A DNA stretch of 24,059 nt from a virus, in the IMG/VR virus record IMGVR_UViG_3300044731_001819, positions 1 to 24,059 of that record. One strand, written 5' to 3'. A program made the translations under genes and the position numbers. Each line of letters starts with the position of its first letter. Positions within the stretch are counted from its first letter, which is position 1. A model generated the notes under the pieces. The model did not search any database, was not told the origin of the DNA, and saw nothing but the letters and a program-made list of their open reading frames with translations. Below are positions 13,983 to 20,870 of the stretch, in pieces.

Positions 13983-16900
13983 ATGAAAGACCCAAACGAG
14001 ATCAATCCCAAAAATACATTTGCACCTGAGAGTGACAATATCTCCAATAAACTCAAATCTAATTCTCTCAGTGATACAGATAAAACTAGTATTGTTAATG
14101 ATCTCCTTGACAAACTGAGAATTAGAGAAACTAAGTCTAATCTTGGTAATGTAACTGTCACAATAGTGGATGGATCCAAAAAGCCACGATCTCCATCAGG
14201 AATTTTTCCGCCGTCAACATCGGGATCTTCTTTCATATCGACCACAACAAATCTTGTGGTGAACTCCTCACCAAAAAATCAAACCAATACTAATTCTTCT
14301 CTAACTGGAGAAACCGCAAATCAAACCAAAAAAGAAGAGAAAAAAGAACCCGTTATAGAAAATAGTATGCGGGTAGGTTTTGAAAAACTTTTAGAGTCTC
14401 AAGATAGTTTGTTCAAAAAATTTGAGGTTGCCTCATCAAAAATGGAGCAGAGTTGGAAGGAAATCAGTAGTCTCAAGGCTGAAATATTTAAGATCGAAGA
14501 AACCGGTGAAGGAATAGACCAAATTGAAAAACTTCGCCTTCAACTTGATCGTGCAGTTCTCCTTAATAAATTAAGTAGTGACGAAGCCAATGCGATTCAA
14601 TCCGAAATAAAAGATCGCCAAACAGAAATAGAAACATCCTTAACAACTATATCTGAACAGTCATCTATAAATGCTGATGTTGCTCGTAAACTTCTTGGAG
14701 TAACAAAAAATGCAAGTGAAGAGTCATTAGAAAAACTTCGGGAAATCGATGATCGTATAAACGACGATAACAAAAAGTTCGAATCGTTTATGATGCAGTT
14801 CAAATATGAAAATGAACTGACACGAAAGGTCGAAGACGAAATTAACTCTCGTCTAGACAAATCGATATCCGATGCCGTGGAAAATTTCCAACTATTTACA
14901 AATCAAGATACATTAGTTGAAATATCGAAAAAAACAGGTCTTAATCTTGAAACTTTGGCTCTTATTCAAGAAGAAATTGCAAACAGTATTAACTCGGCTG
15001 GCGATAAAGTAGATCTATCTGATAAAAAAGAAGTAGAGAGATTCAAACAACAAATTATAACCGAAACTAAATTCAAAAACGATATTGTAAAGGAACTAAT
15101 AAAGAGCCGAGAAAAAATTGATACTGAAAGTGTCAAAAAAGAACTAAAATATCAGTATGAAAGATCTGGTCTACCCGCAGCATTTGCAACAATAAAAGCA
15201 AAACAAAATGCAGAGCAAGAAGCGAATTTAAGAAGGAAGGCCATAGATGAGCAAATTCAAATACTGAAAACTCAAAACGAAACTGAAAAAAAGCAACTAG
15301 ATCAAAGTTTATTCCAATCATCTCTGATTGAAGAAGACATCAGATATCGTCTTGAGAAAGAAAAAGAAGATTCCGGACTTCCTAAATGGTATCGTGAACT
15401 GAGAGAAAAACTTGAACCAATAAAAACAGTTCTTGATGATATGCTAGAAGCATACAAAAGTCAGGGGATATTGACTAAAATTTTGATGGCTCTTGGTCTT
15501 GTTGGAGGGATAATTGCAGGAGTAATTTCCGCTGCTATTTCTAAAGTTTTCTCAACACTTGCAGGAGCATTCGGTGTATTTTCAAGACTGTTCCCTAACA
15601 TTGCAAAGGGTATAACATCGTTCCTAGAAATATTGTCAAAAAGTGGAACGATTGGGAGTAAAATTATAAGTCCAATAATTAAAATGGTCAAACCTGTTAT
15701 CACGGCTATGAAGTTCGTTATGAATTATCTTGGAATGTTGATAAAACCATTAGGTGCAATTTTCAACTCTTTTAAAGTTGGAGTATACCTTGGTAAAGAA
15801 TTGGCGAAGGGTTTAAAGTATTTTATTGGGATACTAGGCAAACTGGCTTTGCCAATAACAGTCTTATTGACAGCAATTGATGCTGTTATAGGAGGGTTTA
15901 AAGGATATAGCAAAGAGGGAGTGTCTGGAATAATCAAAGGAGCATTGTCGGGAATTATAAGTGGTCTAACTTTCGGATTGATAGATTTCGAATCCATATT
16001 CAAGTTTTTTGGTGATACAATTCAACCAATATTTGATTCGATCAGCGATGCTGTTGCTCCATTTGCAGATTGGTTGACATCAACATATCGAATATTCAAA
16101 AAGGCTTTTGATGATATATCAGAAACATTTCAAGGTGGTGGGTCTCTAATCTACAAGATATTCAAATCTTTTGGTCACTTGGCGGTCCTAGGGCTTGAGT
16201 ACATTAAAAACAACATAATGTTAATTGTCAAAGGACTGTTTCAACTTGCAGTAGCCTTACCATTCAAAATTGGTGTGTTTTTAGGTGAAACATTAATTCA
16301 CATATCAAAAGTGATACGAGATACTATCGATATGGCTATCAATTGGTTTATAAACTGGATAAGTAGCGGACAATGGCTAGGTGATATGAGGAATTTCGGT
16401 AATTGGATATGGAATGAATTAGTTGGTGTATTAGAAGATGCGATTAAAGGTCTTGCGGATGGTCTAGGTGAACTCCCGATAGTTGGAGAATATATCAAAC
16501 AGGCTATAGGTGGGGGATCTAAATCTGCTCCCCCGATGACACAAGAAGAAATGCTGTCAGGTGAAGAAACAGGGATAGAAAGAACTTCAACTGAGATACT
16601 AGCAAGTAAAGATGCAGAGGCACAAAGAACTTCAACTGAGATACTAGCAAGTAAAGATGCAGAGGCACAAAGAACTTCAACTGAGATACTAGCAAGTAAA
16701 GATGCAGAGGCACAAAGAACTTCAACTGAGATAGCCAAAGAGTTTGGTGAAAAATTAAATGAAGATCAAAAACGCAGAGATACTGCTGCTGTTATCACTT
16801 TAAATAAACTAATTGGAAACGCACAATCAAGTGAAGAAACCTTGTCGAAAATTAACAATATTTCATCTACTACGGAGAGAATGGCGAGTTCATATGCCGC

Positions 16901-17222
16901 CGAAAATAGAAAAATGATGACGCATGAGGCCATGATTTTTAGATCATTCAATGCAATATCTAATACATCATCTAAAAATAGTTCTGCTATCAGTATTGAA
17001 GACTCCACAAAAATCAAAAACATATCAAAAGAATTGGTCCGTGAAGTGAAAACAAGTGAGAATTTTAATGCAAGTAAAGGTAATTTGACAAGCGTAAATA
17101 CGACTATGGTGAATAATAATACTTCTCCAGCACCACAGCCTGCTCTTATAGCACCTCAGCCACCGAGAAATACTGAGCCGACATATAGAAATATGATGTT
17201 TGCAGAAAATCCAGGATTCTGA
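13983..17222 (+). CDS. 29: Tail tape measure protein (gp29-like, 1079 aa)
   Basis: This is the longest gene of the window and follows the gp26/51 pair, as expected for the ruler of tail length. Residues about 1-115 are Ser/Thr/Asn-rich. Residues about 120-480 are a charged coiled coil (for example KKFEVASSKMEQSWKEISSLKAEIF and RRKAIDEQIQILKTQNETEKKQL). Three hydrophobic glycine-rich blocks follow at about 497-535, 614-665 and 735-765, typical of tape measures ejected with DNA. Residues 867-917 are three perfect 15-residue repeats plus a partial copy. The end is Asn/Pro-rich. T4 gp29 is 590 aa; if the usual 0.15 nm per residue applies, the tail would be about 160 nm. An AGGAA lies about 9 nt before the ATG. 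Confidence 0.82.
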   Translation: MKDPNEINPKNTFAPESDNISNKLKSNSLSDTDKTSIVNDLLDKLRIRETKSNLGNVTVTIVDGSKKPRSPSGIFPPSTSGSSFISTTTNLVVNSSPKNQTNTNSSLTGETANQTKKEEKKEPVIENSMRVGFEKLLESQDSLFKKFEVASSKMEQSWKEISSLKAEIFKIEETGEGIDQIEKLRLQLDRAVLLNKLSSDEANAIQSEIKDRQTEIETSLTTISEQSSINADVARKLLGVTKNASEESLEKLREIDDRINDDNKKFESFMMQFKYENELTRKVEDEINSRLDKSISDAVENFQLFTNQDTLVEISKKTGLNLETLALIQEEIANSINSAGDKVDLSDKKEVERFKQQIITETKFKNDIVKELIKSREKIDTESVKKELKYQYERSGLPAAFATIKAKQNAEQEANLRRKAIDEQIQILKTQNETEKKQLDQSLFQSSLIEEDIRYRLEKEKEDSGLPKWYRELREKLEPIKTVLDDMLEAYKSQGILTKILMALGLVGGIIAGVISAAISKVFSTLAGAFGVFSRLFPNIAKGITSFLEILSKSGTIGSKIISPIIKMVKPVITAMKFVMNYLGMLIKPLGAIFNSFKVGVYLGKELAKGLKYFIGILGKLALPITVLLTAIDAVIGGFKGYSKEGVSGIIKGALSGIISGLTFGLIDFESIFKFFGDTIQPIFDSISDAVAPFADWLTSTYRIFKKAFDDISETFQGGGSLIYKIFKSFGHLAVLGLEYIKNNIMLIVKGLFQLAVALPFKIGVFLGETLIHISKVIRDTIDMAINWFINWISSGQWLGDMRNFGNWIWNELVGVLEDAIKGLADGLGELPIVGEYIKQAIGGGSKSAPPMTQEEMLSGEETGIERTSTEILASKDAEAQRTSTEILASKDAEAQRTSTEILASKDAEAQRTSTEIAKEFGEKLNEDQKRRDTAAVITLNKLIGNAQSSEETLSKINNISSTTERMASSYAAENRKMMTHEAMIFRSFNAISNTSSKNSSAISIEDSTKIKNISKELVREVKTSENFNASKGNLTSVNTTMVNNNTSPAPQPALIAPQPPRNTEPTYRNMMFAENPGF
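16581..16733 (+). repeat. Tandem 45-bp repeats inside the tape measure gene
   Basis: Three identical 45-bp copies lie at 16581-16625, 16626-16670 and 16671-16715, followed by an 18-bp partial copy at 16716-16733. They code RTSTEILASKDAEAQ three times (residues 867-911) and then RTSTEI. I compared the copies base by base and saw no difference, including at third codon positions. The unit is a multiple of three, so gain or loss keeps the frame. The repeats also produce a misleading long open frame on the minus strand. Confidence 0.97.
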
Positions 17223-17247
17223 CATCATACATCCTAAAGGAAAAGAA

Positions 17248-17269
17248 ACAGCCCCCTTTCGGGGGCTGT
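17248..17269 (-). terminator. Rho-independent terminator downstream of gp32
   Basis: A perfect 9-bp stem ACAGCCCCC / GGGGGCTGT with a four-base loop (GAAA on the minus strand) is followed on the minus strand by TTTCTTTTCC. It lies in the 88-bp gap between the convergent ends of the tape measure and gp32. On the plus strand the downstream bases (CGGACC) are not U-rich, so its main effect is on minus-strand transcripts. A second small hairpin, AAAGAT-GCG-ATCTTT, lies at 17276-17290. Confidence 0.9.
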
Positions 17270-17304
17270 CGGACCAAAGATGCGATCTTTAGTGGGGTTA
17301 TGAG

Positions 17305-17312
17305 TATTTATC
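17305..17312 (-). promoter_or_regulatory. Late-promoter-like box at the gp32 stop, pointing at the terminator
   Basis: On the minus strand GATAAATA (7 of 8 to TATAAATA) overlaps the gp32 stop codon. It is part of the 13-mer ATGAGTATTTATC (plus strand 17300-17312), repeated exactly at 18770-18782. A transcript from here would reach the terminator after about 55-60 nt. It may be a remnant, a small-RNA promoter, or chance. Confidence 0.3.
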
Positions 17313-18234
17313 ACTCATCATCTTCCGCTAACTTACGGAAGTATGAAAGTGCCTCAGATTCATCATCGTCATCAACAACATTCTTCTTTGCAGTAGTCTT
17401 CTTGGAAGACGATTCGGCAATCTGATTAGCCTTTCCCATCTTACTGCGGAAGTCCTCTGGCTCTGAATCTTCTGCCTTTACAGATGCAGCAGAAGATGCC
17501 TTCGAAACCTGTGTAAATCTTGTCGAAAGTTCTTCATAAGATTTAAACTGATCTTCCGCAACAAATTCCTTAAGAGCGTATTCCTTCTTCCACAATGCTT
17601 CCAACTTAGAATCATCTCCCTCAAAGAGTGGAGCAGGAGCAGAGAAGCCACTCTTTTCGTAGGAAACATACCCTGAATCAATATGTGCCTTCAACTTAAA
17701 GTTGGCTCCCTTCCAAAAATCAAAAGGATTAAACTTAGGCTCATCGGGATCAGAGGGATTCATGGCTTCCTGCAACTTATCGAAGATCTTCTTACCATAC
17801 TTAAAAAGAAAGACCTTTCCTTCATTGTCACGATTTGCGGGATCCGAAACAACAAGAATGTTGCTGATATAAGATAACTTGCGTTTACGATCACGGGCAA
17901 TCTTCTTGTTGGATTCGATGCCACTATTCCAAAGTTCATTGTTTGCCTCACAAACAGGACATTTGCGGCCAAGTGTCGTTGGACAATTTTCGATGAACCA
18001 TCCCCCCTTGCCTTGGAATCCATGACTAAAAACCCGAATCATGGGAATCTCTTCGCCATCGGCTGCCGGAAGAAAACGAATCACAGCCATACCATTTCCA
18101 CTCTTGTCTCGCTCAAGCGACCAGAAGCGATCATCCTTTTGGTAACCACCTTCCTTACCGCCCTGCTTTTCCATTTCCTTCTGTAGTCTATCTAAACCAG
18201 TCTGTGCGCTCTTTTTTAGATTTGCAAATGACAT
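17311..18234 (-). CDS. 32: Single-stranded DNA-binding protein gp32
   Basis: The 307-aa protein (T4 gp32 is 301 aa) protects ssDNA and organises replication, recombination and repair. The N-terminal LAST-like basic region is MSFANLKKSAQTGLDRLQKEM, used for cooperative binding. The zinc site is visible as H71, C84, C92 and C95 (HGFQ...ENCPTTLGRKCPVCEANN), with the same H-to-C spacing as T4 (13 residues). The OB-fold core includes KLSYISNILVVSDPANRDNEGKVFLFKYGKKIFDKL, PFDFWKGANFKLK and YVSYEKSGF. The C-terminus is acidic (VVDDDDESEALSYFRKLAEDDE), as needed for contacts with partner proteins. An AAGGAGA ribosome site lies at 18239-18245 and the gene has its own sigma70-like promoter, plus a strong terminator after it. 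Confidence 0.96.
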   Translation of the reverse strand: MSFANLKKSAQTGLDRLQKEMEKQGGKEGGYQKDDRFWSLERDKSGNGMAVIRFLPAADGEEIPMIRVFSHGFQGKGGWFIENCPTTLGRKCPVCEANNELWNSGIESNKKIARDRKRKLSYISNILVVSDPANRDNEGKVFLFKYGKKIFDKLQEAMNPSDPDEPKFNPFDFWKGANFKLKAHIDSGYVSYEKSGFSAPAPLFEGDDSKLEALWKKEYALKEFVAEDQFKSYEELSTRFTQVSKASSAASVKAEDSEPEDFRSKMGKANQIAESSSKKTTAKKNVVDDDDESEALSYFRKLAEDDE

Positions 18235-18272
18235 TGTATCTCCTTGTATTTTAAGTGTAACGATGTGTTTGA

Positions 18273-18300
18273 ATTGTAACTACGATATCACATTAGTCAA
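18273..18300 (-). promoter_or_regulatory. Sigma70-like promoter of gene 32
   Basis: On the minus strand TTGACT (18300-18295), a 16-bp spacer and TACAAT (18278-18273) form a good promoter. The -35 box overlaps the last codons and stop of gp33. Transcription should begin near 18266, giving a leader of about 30 nt that is A+T-rich, apparently unstructured, and carries AAGGAGA. In T4, gp32 represses its own translation by binding an unstructured A+U-rich leader; the same control is possible here. Confidence 0.75.
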
Positions 18301-18532
18301 GAGGTAACTTCGTGGTTTTTCTTTTCCCACGAACCATGTTCAATAATTCAAATTCACTTTTAAGTTTCTCACGAATCGGCTTCGATAACAACTTCGCTGC
18401 TGATTCAGGTTCAATACCATACTTCTCACATAAATCGATAATTGATTCCATATACTTTCCACTCATTCTTGATCGAGTGAGTAACTCCACTTCCTTTGAA
18501 AAATCGTGGTCGATGTTCATTATTGATCCCAT
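18293..18532 (-). CDS. 33: Late-transcription coactivator gp33
   Basis: The 79-aa protein matches the phage late-transcription coactivator family: FSKEVELLTRSRMSGKYMESIIDLCEKYGIEPESAAKLLSKPIREKLKSEFELLN. T4 gp33 (112 aa) bridges host RNA polymerase and the sliding clamp gp45, together with the late sigma factor gp55, to fire late promoters. The helical body and the conserved LLSKPIREKLK segment are present, while the T4 C-terminal extension is shorter. The start ATG directly follows the preceding TGA stop and has GGAGGA about 6-9 nt upstream. A second ATG four codons in is less well placed. It sits next to gp32 as in T4. Its presence supports the late-promoter boxes reported elsewhere in this window. 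Confidence 0.88.
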   Translation of the reverse strand: MGSIMNIDHDFSKEVELLTRSRMSGKYMESIIDLCEKYGIEPESAAKLLSKPIREKLKSEFELLNMVRGKRKTTKLPLD

Positions 18533-18745
18533 TCAGATTCCTCCTTCCTCTTGAATATCTTCCTGTATGGGCATAGTTTCGATTTTCTGAACCCACCGAA
18601 AAACTCCCTTTTCAAATTCCTCATGTGTCAAAAGAAGACCAAGTTGCTCCCCTTTCTCGGTCATAAATCTAACACAATGATACTTTTCCATCTTTGGTGG
18701 CGGTGATGGTTCAATTGATTTGAACAGTCGCTTTATGAATTTCAT
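18533..18745 (-). CDS. Small unknown protein (70 aa) upstream of gp33
   Basis: I do not recognise this protein. It starts with a basic stretch (MKFIKRLFKSIEPSPPPKMEKY), continues with a likely small alpha/beta unit (HCVRFMTEKGEQLGLLLTHEEFEKGVFRWVQKIE) and ends acidic (MPIQEDIQEEGGI). AGGAGA lies about 7 nt before the ATG, which overlaps the last 35 nt of the exonuclease gene. The stop touches the gp33 start, so the two are probably coupled. The single Cys and no membrane segment suggest a small soluble protein. The good ribosome site makes it likely to be real. Function is unknown. Confidence 0.6.
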   Translation of the reverse strand: MKFIKRLFKSIEPSPPPKMEKYHCVRFMTEKGEQLGLLLTHEEFEKGVFRWVQKIETMPIQEDIQEEGGI

Positions 18746-19391
18746 TTGCTATCTCCTGCACATCTTTAAATGAGTATTTATCCCAATAAGTCTTGATCAC
18801 TTCGAACATGGACTTTTTATAGTCCAATGGATCTTCAACAAACTCTTGCAATGTTCCATCGTCAGTAACAATCAAAACGACAACCCTCTCAATCAAATCC
18901 TCTTTCTCATGAGATTGATTCCACATATATGCATATGCAGTTGTCTGATGAAAATAATTAAGAATCTGATCTTTAGTCTTGTCTTTGCCTGCTGTTTTAA
19001 AATCAACTACAGCCAACTTGCCATCGTATTCTGCAATACAATCTACTCTTCCTGCAAGGAGAATATTGTCCGACCACATTGGAATTTCGATTGCTCGGAT
19101 GCTAGTAATTTTATCTAGACAAGGCTTCAGTAAATCAAACTTCATCCTATCAAATGGATCTTTTGGTACTATCTTCTCACCAAGATAATCTTCCATCACT
19201 TGATGTAGACGATTACCTCTTGCTAATGCTTTTTTTGAAATGGCAAGATTTTGCGGATTTTTCCTCCACTCTCGCCAAAAGTCTTCCATTTCATGGTTGA
19301 CAACTGTGGTAACCGATGGATACCAACGAAGAGTTGTTGGGGATTGATAGTATCTACCTTTACCCTCTAATTCGACAGATTTCAACTTCAT
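18711..19391 (-). CDS. PD-(D/E)XK exonuclease (RecB/MGME1-like)
   Basis: The 226-aa protein has the motifs of a RecB-type nuclease related to the mitochondrial exonuclease MGME1 and common in distant T4-like phages. Visible are YYQSPTTLRWYPSVTTVV near the N-terminus, ARGNRLHQVMEDYL with H63, E102 in IRAIEIPMW, D117 in LAGRVDCIAEYDGKLAVVDFKTA, D130 and K132 of the D-x-K core, and Q149 with Y153 in HQTTAYAYMW. It should degrade ssDNA or DNA ends with Mg2+ or Mn2+, serving recombination or recycling. It lies between an FmdB-type zinc ribbon and the gp33/gp32 genes. The start follows the upstream stop by 3 nt (TAAGCAATG), without a Shine-Dalgarno, so coupling is likely. Confidence 0.85.
   Translation of the reverse strand: MKLKSVELEGKGRYYQSPTTLRWYPSVTTVVNHEMEDFWREWRKNPQNLAISKKALARGNRLHQVMEDYLGEKIVPKDPFDRMKFDLLKPCLDKITSIRAIEIPMWSDNILLAGRVDCIAEYDGKLAVVDFKTAGKDKTKDQILNYFHQTTAYAYMWNQSHEKEDLIERVVVLIVTDDGTLQEFVEDPLDYKKSMFEVIKTYWDKYSFKDVQEIANEIHKATVQIN
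18775..18782 (-). promoter_or_regulatory. Late-promoter-like box before the 70-aa gene and gp33
   Basis: On the minus strand GATAAATA (7 of 8 to TATAAATA) lies inside the 3' end of the exonuclease gene, within the exact 13-bp repeat shared with 17300-17312. Transcription would start about 22-25 nt before the 70-aa start and keep its AGGAGA site. It could allow late expression of the 70-aa gene, gp33 and gp32. Confidence 0.45.
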
Positions 19392-19394
19392 TGC

Positions 19395-19652
19395 TTAATA
19401 GTCACGCATTTTATGCCGTGGGTGCGCTTTCTTTATTTTAGATAAAACTTCCTTGAAACCGTTATCCACCTTGCCTACGCTACCAACCCGAATAGGGTCG
19501 CAAGCAGATGGAGCCTCTTTAATGATCTGTTCTACTTTCTTCTGACCACATTTTTCACAAGGCTTTTTGGTTGGCTTCTTGCGATCATCAATACGAAGCA
19601 TCTCTTCGAATTCATGGTTGCAAGCCCTACAGATGTAGTCATAGAATGGCAT
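19395..19652 (-). CDS. FmdB-type zinc ribbon protein
   Basis: The 85-aa protein has the CxxC...CxxC zinc ribbon of the FmdB family: MPFYDYICRACNHEFEEML with C8 and C11, and PCEKCGQKKVEQIIKEAPSACDP with C32 and C35. Cellular members are labelled putative regulatory proteins without a proven mechanism, and phage copies are common in T4-like genomes. The basic tail (FKEVLSKIKKAHPRHKMRDY) could bind nucleic acid. It sits in the early replication operon between a 76-aa unknown and the exonuclease. Upstream on the minus strand is ACTAAATA about 11 nt before the ATG, only a weak late-box match. No Shine-Dalgarno is seen. The fold is confident and the function open. Confidence 0.85.
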   Translation of the reverse strand: MPFYDYICRACNHEFEEMLRIDDRKKPTKKPCEKCGQKKVEQIIKEAPSACDPIRVGSVGKVDNGFKEVLSKIKKAHPRHKMRDY

Positions 19653-19666
19653 AGTACTAGTTGTAT

Positions 19667-19897
19667 TTAGTCAACATCTGAATCGGAATTTGATGGACTT
19701 CCCTTAGCCGTCGTAATCGGTTGAACATCACTACTCTTAACCCAAAAGAATTCCGGCCCCCACTCTCGGGAATAAGTGCTAACGAAATACTGCGTCCCCC
19801 AAACGGGGTCTTCTTCGACCTTGCGAACGGTCGCAACCTTATCCAGCGAGTTAACATAAACCTTCTGAGGAACAACGCCCTGATGATTCTTAGACAT
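19667..19897 (-). CDS. Small unknown protein (76 aa), first gene of the leftward early operon
   Basis: I do not recognise this protein. It reads as a small beta-rich domain (KVYVNSLDKVATVRKVEEDPVWGTQYFVSTYSREWGPEFFWVKSSDVQPI) with a short Ser/Asp-rich acidic tail (GSPSNSDSDVD). The fold could be SH3-like. I preferred this frame over the overlapping arginine-rich frame because it is acidic, ends cleanly and lies directly after a promoter leader. The upstream AGGATAG is a modest ribosome site. It precedes the FmdB-type gene by 14 nt. Function is unknown. Confidence 0.6.
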   Translation of the reverse strand: MSKNHQGVVPQKVYVNSLDKVATVRKVEEDPVWGTQYFVSTYSREWGPEFFWVKSSDVQPITTAKGSPSNSDSDVD

Positions 19898-19932
19898 TTT
19901 CTATCCTATTTTCTATCTTGAAACTTTACGAC

Positions 19933-19954
19933 ATCCCAACATCCAAATTGGGAT
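19933..19954. other. Hairpin at the predicted 5' end of the leftward early mRNA
   Basis: A 7-bp inverted repeat ATCCCAA / TTGGGAT with an 8-nt loop lies at the predicted start of the minus-strand transcript (around 19955), with the start codon about 35 nt further on. A 5'-terminal stem-loop could protect the mRNA or regulate it. It lacks a U-tract, so I do not call it a terminator. Confidence 0.5.
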
Positions 19955-19961
19955 TTCATGT

Positions 19962-19990
19962 AATATACACCCATATTTAATCCTTGTCAA
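19962..19990 (-). promoter_or_regulatory. Sigma70-like promoter for the leftward early operon
   Basis: On the minus strand TTGACA (19990-19985), a 17-bp spacer and TATATT (19967-19962) form a near-consensus promoter. It should start near 19955 and drive the 76-aa gene, the FmdB-type gene, the exonuclease, the 70-aa gene and gp33. Its -35 box is one arm of a palindrome whose other arm is the -35 box of the rightward promoter. Confidence 0.75.
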
Positions 19991-19993
19991 GTC

Positions 19994-20021
19994 TTGACAA
20001 CTTAAGTTTTGTCTGTATACT
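19994..20021 (+). promoter_or_regulatory. Sigma70-like promoter of the RNase H gene (leaderless geometry)
   Basis: TTGACA (19994-19999), a 16-bp spacer and TATACT (20016-20021) are followed by only 7 nt before the ATG at 20029. With the usual 6-7 nt to the start point, the mRNA begins at or within a nucleotide or two of the start codon. There is no Shine-Dalgarno sequence. The promoter lies inside the longer TTG-started reading of the frame, which is a further reason to reject that reading. Confidence 0.85.
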
Positions 20022-20028
20022 ATTCAGT

Positions 20029-20868
20029 ATGATCCTTTTGGACATGAACCAAATCACTATTGCCAACTTGATGGCTGAGTCAAAGGGTAAGCCCAATATG
20101 GATATTGGTCTTATTCGTCATATGGTGGTCAATAGTATTAGACTTATCAGACTTAGGTTCTCAAGTGAATACGGTGAACCTGTTTTGTGTTATGACTCCC
20201 GTGTACGGGCGTGGCGCAAGGATATCTTTCCACAATACAAGGCCAATCGAAAAAAGGTTAGGGAAGAGTCCGATATTAACTGGGATCAGTTATGGGACAT
20301 TCTGCGTCAGATCAAAAAAGAGTTGAAGGATGTCTTCCCCTATAAACTGATGGAAGTTGATTCGTGTGAAGGTGATGACATCATTGCAGTCCTTTCAAAG
20401 AATCTTGAAGGGAAGCATCTGATTGTATCGTCAGACCATGACTTCTTCCAACTACAGAGCCTGCCGAATGTGAAGCAATGGTGTCCTCGGACGAAAGAAT
20501 TCATCGTCTGCAAAAATCCTAGAGAGGAACTTATACGCCATATCATGAAGGGAGATAGTGGCGATGGAGTTCCCAATTTCCTATCGGACGATTCTGTTTT
20601 TGTCGAAAGTAAACGACAAAAACCTATTTACGAGAAGAAACTTGTCGAATGGATTCAGGTTCCGCTAAATACATTCTGCACAGATGAAATGCTTCGCAAC
20701 TACGAACGCAATAAGACGATGATCGATTTTTCACGAATTCCGGATAGAATTGAAACCGCAATTATGCGTGAATTCGAAGTCCCCTCTGAAGGCAATCGAT
20801 CAAAGATATTACCATATATGATAGAAAACAATATGCGTTTGCTTATTGAACACTTACAGGAGTTTTAA
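20029..20868 (+). CDS. rnh: RNase H / 5'-3' flap exonuclease (T4 rnh-like)
   Basis: From the ATG at 20029 the product is 279 aa (T4 RNase H is 305 aa). It belongs to the FEN/5'-nuclease family that removes RNA primers and flaps from Okazaki fragments. Visible are MILLDMNQITIANLM with D5, the CYDSRVRAWRKDIFPQYKANRK segment with D56, the acidic cluster EVDSCEGDD (109-117), SSDHDFFQL with D136 and D138, and the helix-three-turn-helix GDSGDGVPN (176-183) with D176 and D179. A TTG codon at 19984 would add 15 residues, but it overlaps the promoter and the extra residues are not family-like. The next gene follows the stop by 2 nt. Confidence 0.92.
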   Translation: MILLDMNQITIANLMAESKGKPNMDIGLIRHMVVNSIRLIRLRFSSEYGEPVLCYDSRVRAWRKDIFPQYKANRKKVREESDINWDQLWDILRQIKKELKDVFPYKLMEVDSCEGDDIIAVLSKNLEGKHLIVSSDHDFFQLQSLPNVKQWCPRTKEFIVCKNPREELIRHIMKGDSGDGVPNFLSDDSVFVESKRQKPIYEKKLVEWIQVPLNTFCTDEMLRNYERNKTMIDFSRIPDRIETAIMREFEVPSEGNRSKILPYMIENNMRLLIEHLQEF

Positions 20869-20870
20869 AC

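Noticed and set aside
16298-16738. 146-aa and 68-aa repetitive frames on the minus strand
   Set aside because: They are shadows of the tandem repeats in the tape measure gene, without ribosome sites or independent coding signs.
17248-17269. Terminator acting on the tape measure transcript (plus strand)
   Set aside because: The stem is symmetric, but on the plus strand it is followed by CGGACC, not a U-tract, so I assign it to the minus strand only.
19657-19875. 72-aa arginine-rich frame overlapping the 76-aa gene
   Set aside because: It lies within the same DNA in another frame, has an atypical composition, and is worse placed relative to the promoter leader.
19984-20028. TTG-started extension of the RNase H gene (15 extra residues)
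   Set aside because: It covers the -35 and -10 boxes, lacks a ribosome site, and the residues do not resemble the family N-terminus, which begins at MILLDMN.
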